Source of the DNA: Gnetum montanum | Taxonomy: Eukaryota > Streptophyta > Gnetopsida > Gnetales > Gnetaceae | Direction: 5' to 3' | Length of the DNA: 35,281 nt | Assembly: GCA_015680685.1 (NCBI GenBank) | Contig: MNCI01014479.1 | Location: 1-35,281, forward strand | Shown: one piece after another, positions 23,030 to 34,497 of the stretch | Layout of the letters: every line of letters begins with the position of its first letter | Position numbering within the stretch: position 1 is the first letter of the stretch | The notes under the pieces: model-generated | What the model was told of the DNA's origin: nothing | What the model saw: the letters and a program-made list of their open reading frames with translations, nothing else | The model's database searches: none | Made by a program: the position numbers and the translations under genes

Positions 23030-24110
23030 TCTTGCCATTTGTTGACTAGGTACTCGATACAGTATCATGGCATTGCTACTACAACTTCCTAGATGGTTAT
23101 AGTGGCTATAACCAAATCCAAATTGCACTAGAGGACCAAGCAAAGATAATGTTCACAAATCCCTAGGGAACTTTTACATATTGTAAGATGCCATTTGGTC
23201 TATGTAATGCTCCTACCACATTTTAATGCCTAGTCTTAAACATCTTTCAACAACATATCGGTAGTGGTGTAGAAGTCTTCATGGATTACTTCTCCACCTA
23301 TGGAGCTACATTTGAGCAAGCCTTGGACTACCTTGAGCAAATGTTAAAACGATGTGTTGAAACTAACTTGTAACTCAATTGGTAGAAAAGTCACCTCATG
23401 GTCTAGGAGGGCATTGTATTAGGGCACAAAATATCGCAAGCAAGAATTAAGGTGGACCCTAAAAAAATAAGGGTCATCCAAGGAATAACTCGCTAGCCGA
23501 AAATAGTTAAAGGTTTTCAATCATTCCTTGGACACACTCGCTACTATCGATAATTCATAGAGAATTTCTCTAAGATCATAAAACTATTGGTCGAGCTAAT
23601 AAAGAAATATGCTCTCTTTGTCTAGACCATAGAGTGTGACAAAACATTCCAACAACTAAAGGAAAAGCTTGTAGCAACCCCAATCCTACAAGCATTGGAC
23701 TGGTCCAGACTATTTCACATCATGATAGATGCATCAAGTTATGCTTCAGGAGCTATGTTGATGTAACTAGATGACAGGAAACATCCATACTACATCCATT
23801 GCGCTAGTTGAACCATTGTGGGTGCATAATTGAATCACATCACTACAGAAAAAGAATTTATGGTAGTGGTGTTTGCTCTAGAGAAGTTTAGGCATTATGT
23901 GCTTGCATACAAGTTGTTCATACACACAAACCATAGTGTCATTCTCTTCTTAATGAACAAGCCAACAATGAGCCCCCATGTCATACAATGGTTGGTGATC
24001 TTGTAGAAATCTGATCTTACAATGGTAGATTGAAAGGGCATTGAGAATGTGCTCACTGATCACTTGTCTTAATTGCGATGGGATGACAAAGAGGAAGAAG
24101 GTCCATTATC
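23030..24110 (+). pseudogene. Element B reverse transcriptase (no fingers) and RNase H, degenerate
   Basis: It begins abruptly at a segment equal to element A position about 10220, then FLDGYSGYNQIQIA, KMPFGLCNAP and FMDY at 23278-23289, where the second catalytic Asp of the usual FMDD has become Tyr (TAC). RNase H follows with IDASSYASG near 23725, TEKEF near 23848, HTNH (Asn at 23929-23931 in place of Asp) and LTDHLS. The missing fingers make it inactive whatever the point changes. Confidence 0.78.
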
Positions 24111-24289
24111 TAATACATTTCCTAATGAAATCCTCTTTACTAGAGTAATAACTAAAAAAATGCCCAATGAGCCAAAATGATATGATAACATTCTCACCTA
24201 TCTTCTCACTTAAGAGCTGCCACAAGGGTTGGACCATTGGAGGAAATAATAGTTTCTTCACCAAGTAAAGCATTTCATAAAGATCAAAA

Positions 24290-25450
24290 GACACATCTAT
24301 AAGGTGTGCACCAATGGCCTAGTTTGTTGGTACGTCCCTAATGCTAATTAACTACACATGCTCTAAGATGCTCATGAAGGTCCTTATGGAGTACACTATG
24401 CTGGGAGATGCATGGCCATTAAAATCCTGATGGCAGGGTACTATTAGCCAATACTCTTCAAAGATGCTCATCATTTCATCCACTCTTGTGAATGATACCA
24501 ACGAGATGGTGGAATGACTGATCAAATGGAGGGACCTCAACAATGGATTCAACCATTAGAACCATTTGACATTTGGGACATTGATTTCATGGGTCCCATC
24601 ATGCCCATGTCAAATAAAAAGGCATACATCATAGTCATTGTTGACTATTATACGAAATGGGTAGAAGTAGTAGTTGTCATCGACTGTACATCTTCAACTG
24701 CTACTTGGTTTGTACAAAAAAATGTTGTAAAAAATTTTGGTGTGCCATGTGCATTAATTTCTAACAATGGAACTCACTTTACAGAAACTACTTTTCAAAA
24801 TCTTATGCAACGCTTAGGGGTTAAACACAAACTCATAACACCTTACCATCCCCAAGCTAATGGTCAAGCTGAGGTTACTAATAAGGAAATTACATGGATA
24901 CTAACAAGAACTATTAGCAAGTATAGAAAGTATTGGAACACAAAACTGAATGATGCCCTTTGGGCCTATCACTTAACTTGGAAACTTTCTATAGGTTACT
25001 CTCCCTATGAGCTTGTGTACGACAAACTACCAATACTTCCTATTCAATCTAAACTCCATACACTTTCAATGTCTTGTGACCTTGACCTTGACTTAAGTCT
25101 AGCTAAAAAAGAAAGATTAATGAATCTCAACCTGTTAGATGAAAACCGATTAGTGGCCTTATCATCTAATGAGTTTCACAAGGCTTATAACAAAAAGCGT
25201 CATGACCTAAAAATTAGAAAAGTTAAATTTCAACCAGGAGATAAGGTTCTCTACTAGAACCCCACATACATATCTCAATGAACTAAGTTCCAAATGTTGT
25301 GGGAAGAACCTTATATCATTTACAAGACTTTTCCTTTAGGGGCCATGATGATTTATAAACCTGAGAGCCCAAACAAGAAATAGCTTATCAACATCCAACA
25401 AATTAAACCTTTCCATGAGCATACGCCAACTAACACAATAAGCACCTCAT
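24290..25450 (+). pseudogene. Element B integrase, nearly open core
   Basis: The zinc-binding N-terminus is about 24350-24500 (DAHEGPYGVHYAG; the Cys-x-x-Cys end has become CE-stop-Y). The core and C-terminal part form one open frame of 247 codons at 24514-25257, the best preserved piece of A or B: first Asp present in DIDFMG, second position Asn in ISNNGTHF (24763-24765), Glu present in GQAEV. It ends at TAG 25255-25257, at a position where a Trp (VLYWNP-type) is expected, and homology continues to about 25450. The Asp-to-Asn change predicts loss of strand transfer. Confidence 0.8.
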
Positions 25451-25479
25451 CTGATGGACAACCATGGTCTATATTTCAG

Positions 25480-25512
25480 ATCTCCTCCTTTCAACTTAGT
25501 CATGGGGGAGAT
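25480..25512 (+). other. Post-pol hairpin with purine tract, element B
   Basis: ATCTCCTCC (25480-25488) faces GGGGGAGAT (25504-25512), 8 of 9 pairing, with the same loop length as in element A. A second purine run, GTGGGGAGA, follows near 25536. Confidence 0.5.
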
Positions 25513-25560
25513 GGCCAACCATGCTAATCATTCAAGTGGGGAGATTGGAGTACATCATGA

Positions 25561-27215
25561 GTATTTTGGTGTGTTGATTCCTATTCCTTTACAGTTTATG
25601 TTACTGAGTTGAAGAAAATGGGTGTAGAGAAGCATTGTTTTATCCTTTTAAAATAGAAGGAACACCTTGTAATGTTTTCTATCTTTTCTATTATTTTACA
25701 ACTTTGCTAGTTTTATTATAGATTGACAAGAATTCTTGGTCCTCATGCTAAATTTTAGCTTCTTTAATGCACCTAGCACTACGAAAAAATCATTTAGAGA
25801 ATGAGGCTTAGGACAATCCATCATTTTTTAAATGTAATTAATCACTATAGCTTAGTGGTAAGAGATGATACTCTTCTTAGTGGTAAGAAAACTTGGTAGA
25901 TGTTACTATCCATTGAGAAACAAACTTGTAAATGGATTTATTTGAAGCTTGTTTCATATGATGATGCTACTTTGAGGTACGTTGAACTTAAAACACTTAA
26001 TAAAACTAGCTAATAGTTATTTCAAATAAGTGATGGAACCATGAGCTAGAAACCTATATCATTAAAGTGCTATTACAGAAAATGAGTTAGAAAAGCACCT
26101 AAGCACAATATAAGGATAGGAGTATGAATTATGCACTCATTTTTGAATGTGACAACATGTTTCATTAGGTCTCTTATTTCTTCATTGTACTTGATGAATC
26201 TTAGCAATGACACTCCTTTAGGTAGGACATACATTGCAATTGATGAACTTATATGATCATTTAGCACTTGATCTAGAGAAATTGATATTGCATAGTTAAG
26301 AATTTAGTCATTTTGTCTTTTCTGCTTTAAAATGAGATATGACATCATTGGGTGATGCCAAGAGTTGTGGATTAGTTATAGGAAGATATGGCCTTGGCTA
26401 GGCTATAATTACAAGTGGAAGAGTTAGAGGAGGATGCATATATGTAACAAGTCTAGGTCTTGCTAAGATAGGTAAGCCCAATGAAATATGATTAGGTACA
26501 CATAGAGGAGCGAGTTGTCTATAATTAGGCTAAATAGTACTAAACATTAGAGTACGTATAGTCATAAAAATTAGGATGGAAGGAAATGATAGAATAGTAG
26601 ATGAAGTTTGAGGAACAGAATATGAAGGCACCAAAAATGGATTTGAAAATTTGAAGAATGAGTACAAGTTATTGGCATTGTTGGAAGGAAAAAGATTATA
26701 TGATGGGGAATACAGGTGATTAGGAGGCTAAGGCTAGGCTACCCCATGTTAGGAGAGACAGATCTAGGTAAAGAAACATCTGTGGTAGTAATACTAATAT
26801 AATGTAGGTGGTGTGAGAGGGGATTGGACTTGAGAGCCTTAGCTAGTTGCTCTTCATCTTCATCAAGTTGATGAACATCAAAGTATAAGGCTATGCTTCC
26901 TCTTTTTCCTCTAGTAGTGATGGTGGGATTGAGAGATTGATTAAGGATGAACTTCATAAAAGATACATATAAATAAATATTAAAAGATACACAATAAAAT
27001 CTATGCATATAAGCACCACAAAGCTCAAAATCATTATAAATTCTCTAGGAAAAATAATAAAAATATATCAAACCAAAATAGGTAGAAAGGACATATGGGT
27101 AGAGGCATTAAAAACTTTGCAAAGATCATACATACCAAAGATGTGAAAAATGCTTGTTGTTATAATAATAGGGGATGTGATTTGCATATTAGCTAAGCTT
27201 TAGCGATGGCTATTC
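25561..27215. other. AT-rich region, no gene recognised
   Basis: Short open frames on both strands are of chance length and composition. The region lies where the downstream part of minus-strand element D would be, but I see no RT or integrase motif on the minus strand. Confidence 0.4.
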
Positions 27216-27611
27216 TAGCCTACAACCTAATAACACTCTTTACATTTTTGACAAACTCAACAATGTCTAGTTCTCCAGATCCTAAGTTTATAAATTCATA
27301 TATATTAAATGACCAAGGGATGCTAATATTAGACTTGTCAATTTTCTATGTTAATGAAGATTATCCTATTTGCATAGGTTGAGATCCTAGGCTAGTTTCC
27401 TCTAATACATCCTAGCCTACAACCTAAAACTAATAACACTTTTTACAATTTTGACAAACTCAACAATGTCTAGTTCTCTGAATCCTAAGTCTATAAATTC
27501 ATATATATTAAATGACTAAGGGATGCTAGTATTATACTTGTCAATTTTTTATGTTAATGAAATTTATCCTATTTGCATAGGTTGGGATCCTAGGCTAGTT
27601 TCCTCTAATAC
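27216..27611. repeat. 197-base tandem duplication
   Basis: Copy 1 is 27216-27412 and copy 2 is 27413-27611. Both start TAGCCTACAACCTAA and end in CTCTAATACA, and they differ at scattered sites and small indels. Both copies share the same decayed minus-strand frame. Confidence 0.8.
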
Positions 27612-28110
27612 AACAAGATGGAAAATAGCAGGTACTTTAGGGTTTGTGCCTACAATTATCCGTACATGAAAAGTGTATCTCCTAATGCATAGGTGAAGAA
27701 ACTATATGATGATAAGCTAACTAAAGCCTACCTAAGATAGCATTAATGCCTGATGAGTCTCTAATGATCATAAAGACTACCTTAAACACAATAAAACCTC
27801 ATACTAAAAATGGTAACTTTATTACTTCTATGATTACTACTCTAGCCCCACTAAATGAGATCAAAGAGGAGTTGTAGTTAGAAAAAATGACCTATTTTTC
27901 AAGGTCAAAATGGTTGATGACTATCCATGATATGATGTTGGATCTAGCTACATCATCTACATGTGCTAAGGATAGCACGACATTGTCCCTCATTTGTATC
28001 ATGATGTAGATGGGTAGTTGGCACATGACACCTATTGTAGGGTGGATCTTGATGTTCTTCCCTTTGAAAACCAAGTTTTCAACCTCATGTCATGGAGCAT
28101 TAAGGTTCAA
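27600..28110 (-). pseudogene. Element D protease-like region, degenerate
   Basis: Read on the minus strand, a 60-codon open stretch (28074-27892) leads into VIKLPFLV, FKVVFMIIRDSSGINAILGRL and IVSSPMH, which match the strand order of the C-terminal half of Ty3/gypsy proteases (the NAILGR-W motif followed by VPST-type segment). The catalytic Asp-Ser/Thr-Gly was not located. The assignment comes from motif likeness only. Confidence 0.5.
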
Positions 28111-28899
28111 CAATATGAATTTGGCATGAGCTAAATGTGTAGTAGTACTATGATGGACATAAGAAGCTCTTATAGCATCAATTGATGCTTCTTACAAGTT
28201 AAGATGAGGTTGAAGAGGGAGAGGTGTGGTTCCTTTGATTTCATCATCATTGTGATTTGAGATAAGACTTTTTCTTCTAGTGTTACATCCTTAATTGTTG
28301 ATGCTAGAGAGACTAAGCCTAATGCTAGAATAGTTGGTACAATGATAGGGGTTAGGAGAAGTTGTGTTTAGTACAACTTGAAAAGTGATGTTCTTTATAT
28401 TTTGAATAGGCTATTTGTTTTCCTATTCTTTCTCATTCTATTTGTCATTTTATAGTGCTTCTTTTTAAGCCTAGGTGAGGATCGTGATAGGTGGTATTAG
28501 AGTAGAAAGTAGGTGTGGTTCTTATGAGTTAGGTGGGGCAACATGGGGTAAGAAAGGAGGATAGTTAACAGGTTTAGATGACATTGGAAAAGGTAATTGG
28601 TTCCTTAGAGGATATGGAGGATAATTAAATGTGGGTTTTACATGCATATGAGCTTCATCATAGTGGGATGTCATGTTTATGAGAAATGGATCTTTACATG
28701 CATTCTAGGAAGCATGAGTGTTAGAATCATTCTAAGGGAGATTGATGATAAAAGGATTTTTCGGTATTGATGGATTTGAATGGATGAAAGAGACATAATC
28801 ATCTTAGGATGTATCCATTTGAATAATAAATGATGTCTAAGGATGGTTACCTTTGGATTTGAAATGGAAAATGGAGATCCTCCTTGAGTGAGGGTTCAA

Positions 28900-30837
28900 A
28901 GGATCCTGAAAGATTTACATGTTTTGGTTGCTAGGTTATATCAATATGTTGAAACTAGCCTTTTCCTTTTTCACTAGCACTTGAACATCATCTTTGAAAG
29001 TGCATAGTCATCAATATCATGTTTTATAGTCCCCTAGTAATAACAAAACTTATTAGGATTATACCACTTTGGGACAGACAAGTCTCGTTTCGTCCATTAT
29101 AAAGGATTAGTAACCAAAGTTTGTAATCTCCTAAATTAGGCCCTTATCTATTTTGGGGTAATGTGCCCCGCCTTTAGTAGCATGTTGTACAAATACATAT
29201 AGGTCATAGGAAAATTGTGGTATTTCAACTTGTCCTTGTATTATGAATCTATAATTTTTGTAGTTTTGTGGAGATGTGTCATGATGTGGTGACTTTTACA
29301 CTTTATTCATCTATAGTCATGGACTTGGTTATAGATAGTAAAGCAACATTATATTTTAACTCCATGTTAAGCTTGAGGGATGATGTTGAAGATTTGGTAT
29401 GTTCTAATAAGCTTAACATAGTAGTTAGTTTCTATATTTAGTCACACCTTGATATTATGTATGAACCATCATGTTGTACAAAAATGTCTATGGTGGTTTG
29501 TATTATATTCAAGTTAGTTATGTATAATCAAGTCTTTTAACTAATAATAACTATTCCATTATAACTATATAAATGATGAAATTGGTCTTCTTAGTCTGTA
29601 TAGTATAGAAACAACAATTTACATATTAGTATATCTCCTATAATAGAGATATTTGATTACTTTATTTTGTTTATGTTTTTAGATTTAATGCATGTAACAC
29701 TATGAATTTGTTATATCACATGATGCATGTTTATTTTAATCTCAATAGTCATCAAATCATTTCTATTATATCTTAAACCTTGTGATTAACAATGAGATTA
29801 ACAAGGAGATGAATGATAGAAACTACAAGACTGCTCCCATGTAGTATTGCGGCTTTTTATATTTGATCCTTATTAACTTGAAATCTAGATGATAAATCTT
29901 GAAGCAAGAGCATTAGTTCAAATGGAACACTAGGGATACTTGAGATAATAGGATTTCTTAGAATGGGATTAATGGTAGAAAACACTACCTAGGGAGGTGC
30001 AACAGTGGGCATGAAAGCAGATTATGAAGAATTATGCTAAAGAAAGTTTGGAAAGGTGGAAGAATGGTAGTGAAACCTGTTGCTACTCAACTTATGGGTT
30101 AAGCGATAGGAGCTAAAACAATTCTAGTAGTGTCTTAGGATTTTGAAATTTTACATGAAATGTTGGGTTAATAGTGGTCGTGTTTGGAAACAAGCTATAT
30201 GCTAGTAATAATGTAACCACAAGTGGGGCAATAACAACTTAGACAATGGAAATATGAACAATGGGGCTAGTATTATAGGAAATATGCCTCTTAAATGGGT
30301 TGGTGAAGTTAATGAGATTGACATGCTATAGGTTAAAGCTTTGTGGTTGCATGGTGGGCCAATGAAAAAGCTTTGTAGGTAGTGAAGCATGAGGGTTTCA
30401 TCCTCATCATTGTCGAGAATGCTAATGCCATAATCCTCATTATGTTGGTCTTGAAACTAATAACTCCTACCAAAATTGATATTGGGATGTACTACTAGGT
30501 AATCCAACATATTCTATCTTTGCTAGATTTTAGCACTAGTCCATGCCTATATTTTATTCCTAGTGGTTAGATATTCTGCTAGCACTATTCTTTGGAACTG
30601 ATGTAACTCAATAGGATGGTTGGGATTGGTTAGGAAGGATTTTAGACCATTGTCAGGTTTGTATACAACCATCCTTTGTAATTCATTTTCAAATAATGTG
30701 ATGTTAAGCTTCCATTTAGCATATTTAATTTTGTAGTAATGCTTAGTCATGGGTATCATGAATGCTTAAGCTATTTACATCTCCATTAGTTTATGAATTT
30801 GGGAGCTATTAGATGAATCAAATACTTTGCTAGCCAT
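28900..30837 (-). pseudogene. Element D gag-like region, degenerate
   Basis: A minus-strand start at 30837 (MASKVFDSSNSS) opens a frame broken by few stops. It includes open pieces 30759-30547 (MIPMTKHYYKIKYAKW) and 30390-30202 in the same frame. Farther on, near 29210-28980, the minus strand reads YNMLLKAGHITPK, then KWYNPNKFCYY and GTIKHDIDDY, the arrangement seen just upstream of protease in Tat-like gag-pro proteins, where a Cys/His knuckle-like motif occurs. AT-rich DNA between about 29380 and 29840 may be another insertion. Confidence 0.45.
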
Positions 30838-31005
30838 GGTGCCACAAAGTGTCTCATGCAAACACTTAGACACAAGAATCAAATGCAAATTGAAAAAGAG
30901 TATAATGTATGAAGTCTAAGCAAAGCATGGAAAATAAAAATGCTAGAAAGGACATATTCATTTCTAGATGATGACTTCATGATACTAGAAAAACCTATTA
31001 ATCCT

Positions 31006-31018
31006 CTTTCTGGTACCA
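31006..31018 (-). promoter_or_regulatory. Possible primer binding site of element D, initiator-tRNA-Met type
   Basis: The minus strand reads TGGTACCAGAAAG, matching the usual TGGTATCAGAG start at most positions. It lies upstream (minus sense) of the gag-like start at 30837. A run of 10 T (31020-31029) lies next to it. Confidence 0.35.
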
Positions 31019-31030
31019 ATTTTTTTTTTG

Positions 31031-33400
31031 CAAAATTATTCTCTCATAATCCTATAAGAAAACCTCCATGAATTTGATGTTAAGTTTCTAATCTACAATC
31101 ATAAATGGTCTTTGAAATGATGTAACCCTTGATATATCAATTATCATGAAACAAAGGGGCACATACCTCTAATCAAGTATGGACTTAGCCTACCAACTAA
31201 CTTAGAATCGATAGGGATGTAGTTAAAAAGTGATAAACTTTGTGTTAGAACCAATGAATTTTAAACAATGAATGATAAATGAGAAAAAAACATAAAACCA
31301 AATAAGAGATGAGTGCTTAGTATGTGGAAAGGGTTTCATGTTTCCTTTCCTAGTGAATGAAAATGCTCAATTAAGAAAACAAATATAGTTTTCATCTTAG
31401 GGAGGGCCAAGTACTATAATGGTGTGGAATACATACTATGGATTCAAATGAATAATTAGAATCTAATTTGTAACCAAGTAAAGGGTTTGAATTCTAAAAT
31501 TTGACCTCTTGTGACTATAGATATGGATTGAAGGTTTTTTGATGCTGTTTGAAGCTATTTTAGGATTAAAATAGGGTCTTTTCCAATGAAGTTTTTCACA
31601 AGTCAAATTGGTACTATAATAGGTAATGCTAAAGGTGATGGTGGTCATAGTGATACTAACACTTATGTTAGCATGTTGCTAGTGATGTAGGTGTCAAGAC
31701 TAAGCTCATGGACTATAGAAGTATTATGATGATCATGGAACATGTAGATGGCATGGTCAATGCTTGTGGTGGTGTTCTAGATCTCTTGAAATTGAAAAAT
31801 TGCTCTAGTATCTTAAGATATTAGCTTAAAATTCTTGTTTGAGTATGCATTTCAAGTTTTCAAATATGAACTCTAGGTTGAATGCACTTAACTTTGGGAG
31901 AATTTTAAAAACCATAGCCCTATAAAGACTAGGCTCAAACATGAATTTTAAGTTGATTTCTTAAGAACTGAGAGCATCTGCATTATCACTAGCACATGTA
32001 CTATCTTTCAAATTGACATACTAGGATCTCAAGGACCAATTTTGATACTCGAACTAATGATGTGGTTGAATGGACATCAAGGGTTAGATAGAATTAATAA
32101 GTGCTACTATATGTTGATTTTAGTATTCTCCCTTATATGTGACACTAGATGATGCTCATGTTCAACATCACTTGGACCTAGGATGTAGTTTTAATCTTCT
32201 AAACTATCCCTAAATGTACCAAAATTAATGTTTAATGCCTTGGGGATAATGTGAGCTAGTTAGCATGGGTTTATTAGAGAAAAAATATGATTGAGAAATG
32301 ATTTTGTGATGCATGAAGTAAAGATGATGCTGCTAGGTGACTCTAGCACCGACGTCTCCTAGCCACACTAGATAAAATGTGTACTCTCATGTCTCTTGAA
32401 GTTATTGAAATTGTTAAAATTGAAGCTTGTCATCTTAGGACTAATGTAGACTAGTTGCCAAAGGGTTCATAGAGGCAAGATTGGAGCAAGAAATGAGTTC
32501 AATTGTGGTGATGCTAATGCCACTAGAAGATACTTGTGATTTTTGTATTTCCAAATTCATCTAAAGCATCAAAATTGATGCTAATATGCTAGATCATGAC
32601 TAGAAGAATCTTCTACAGGCTCACAGGAGTCTAAAGCATGACATCTGATGATAGTTTTGGGGCATTTTAATAGTCTATGTGAATGTAATAATGTCAAAAC
32701 TACTATTGTATTTATTGTGGAAATACCGAAAAAGTGGATATAATAGCTGTTCTAGAAAATGCAATGGAAATTTCTTGTAATTTTTGTGATGACCCCTAGA
32801 TCCATCGCAAGCTAGGTTGCAATGCATCTAGACATTACCACCACTATCATTGCTAGGAGGAGATGACATAGGTGATAGAAGAAGTCAAAACACAAAGTGA
32901 AAAATTCCAAAAAAAATAGTAAAACTAGGATGAGATTGACAACATAGTAACATAATAAGATTAGCAATGCAAACCATCATATAAAGGAAAGTAGGTATAA
33001 GAAGATGAGTTGCTTATTAGATTTAATGAAATCAAGAACATTTCCAAGAGGCTCGTCACATACAACCATGAGAAAGAGCATGAAGGAGAGAAAATGTACA
33101 AGTGATGCTAAAAGAGCCATGTTGCCAAGTATTTATAGGCATGTACAATGGTCAACCAATGATTTAAAATCACCAAGAGGTACTAGAAGAAGCCTACATG
33201 TCCAAGAATGAGTTCTAAGATAAAATAAGAGAATATCTTGAATAAACCCTAAATATTTATTTAACATGTATTTTAAAAATATTCTTACATTATTCCAAAA
33301 ACTTTAGAATAATATAAAATGTGAAAATATAATTAAAACATATATAAAATACTAGCAGTGGATCACCACCATCCTTCAAAACTATCCCTTTATGAGAGGC
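31031..33400 (-). other. Possible long LTR of element D, AT-rich
   Basis: No gene is recognised. Support for an LTR is weak: it lies directly upstream (minus sense) of the primer-like site, ends GCA there, and contains a minus-strand CTATAAATA at 33130-33138 followed by a CT-rich leader. No matching second LTR was found at the lower end. Confidence 0.25.
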
Positions 33401-33470
33401 TCCAAACATTGGCAAATAACAAGAAATAATAATTAAGAAAATAAACACAAAATAATAATATTTTCAAATA

Positions 33471-34351
33471 TGTGATAAGATAAATTCCAAGATCCAAACC
33501 TTAAGAAGAATATAATAAAACATATATACTTACTAAGAGGTCCAAGGATTAAACCTTACTAATACATAGGGGTTAGGGTTAGGGATATCGCGGTCCGCCG
33601 CCATATCTATAAATAAGAGGCGGCACTCCCCTCATTTCCCAATCCTGGCTAGAAGTAGCGAAGCTCTGGCAGATTGATCACTCCAGAGTTATAATTTTTC
33701 CCATGTGCCCGCAGTAGGAGTCCTAGAGTGAACGACTCTTTATTCGAGCAACTTGTAACCTGAACCCAAGTTGTGTACGACAATAAAGACGAACTTGATT
33801 GGATAAACCTTGCAGCACATGGTTTTATTTATTGTTATTTATTTACTGCTTTCCTAATGCGCAAAAGTATGATTTGATTACGAGCATCTATGGATGTGTA
33901 CGGCTAATCAAGGAATCGACTGCTTGTCGCAACGCGTGAGTATGACTTGATTACAAGCATTGGACTGCTTGGTAACCCAGTAGCATATTTGAGGATCTAC
34001 GCTTGGTAATCCTAGTGGTAGTTCAGTGTGTACGGCTAGTCAAGGAATCGGCTGCTCATCGCTAGGCTAGAACATGTGATAAGTACGACTTAGTTACGAG
34101 CACCCACGGGNTTCTCAACCTTTCCCTGATAGCATAGAAGATATAAACTGAAAAATACCAAAAAAATCACATACCTCAGACTTGCTTAACCATACACCGT
34201 GACACATACAAGCAAGCCTGGGAAGACAACGAACGATTAACCCTAAGTGTTTCTTGTGGCATTAAGGCATTTAGTCTATGGAGTTCAACCGGATTGCACG
34301 TACACGCTCGTATTCGTATGGTTGATTGTAGGGGTACCTCGCCACTCATCA
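33471..34351 (+). repeat. Element C 5' LTR
   Basis: It is a relative of the A and B LTRs: CTATAAATA at 33607-33615, the shared CCCGCAGTAGGAGTC block near 33708, AATAAA at 33782-33787, and terminal CTCATCA before the primer site. It is richer in CpG than the rest of the window. It contains an N at 34111 and internal repeats. The left end is uncertain; TG at 33471 would give 881 bases, close to the A LTRs. Confidence 0.65.
33865..34103 (+). repeat. Internal repeats in the element C LTR
   Basis: A TATGACTTGATTACAAGCAT-like block occurs at about 33865-33887, 33938-33960 and 34080-34103. A CGGCTAATCAAGGAATCG-like block occurs at 33901 and about 34033. Together they form an imperfect long-period array. 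Confidence 0.6.
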
Positions 34352-34352
34352 T

Positions 34353-34370
34353 TGGCACCGTTGCTGGGGA
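34353..34370 (+). promoter_or_regulatory. Primer binding site of element C, tRNA-Asp type
   Basis: TGGCACCGTTGCTGGGGA differs from the canonical TGGCGCCGTTGCCGGGGA at two positions. It is the best preserved of the three in this family. Confidence 0.8.
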
Positions 34371-34497
34371 CTAAGTGTTTTTTATGCCAATTGAACATAA
34401 GGGATATCACTCACATCGTTGTGAGCTTAAACGAACCTTAGGGTTAATCAGTTAATTAAGAACATAAAAAACGGTGAAAATTAGCACACCATTAGAA

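Larger units (their letters stand above)
18914..25560 (+). mobile_element. Element B: truncated Ty3/gypsy (Athila/Tat-type) retrotransposon
   Basis: It has a 5' LTR, primer site, gag, protease, RT lacking its fingers, RNase H, integrase and the post-pol hairpin. I find no extra coding region and no 3' LTR before the minus-strand element D region. It belongs to the same family as A and C and lies in the same orientation as A. The right border is arbitrary. Confidence 0.7.

Noticed and set aside
25850-25890. TAGCTTAGTGGTAAGAG, tRNA-like A box
   Set aside because: No B box at the proper distance and no cloverleaf; the CTTAGTGGTAAG motif simply recurs once.
33005-33211. 68-codon Lys/Arg/Ser-rich open frame
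   Set aside because: It overlaps the minus-strand TATA region of the suspected LTR; chance length, no motif.
33568-33583. GGTTAGGGTTAGGG, telomere-like
   Set aside because: Only two units, in front of an LTR promoter; plant telomeres use TTTAGGG. Most likely chance or an LTR motif.
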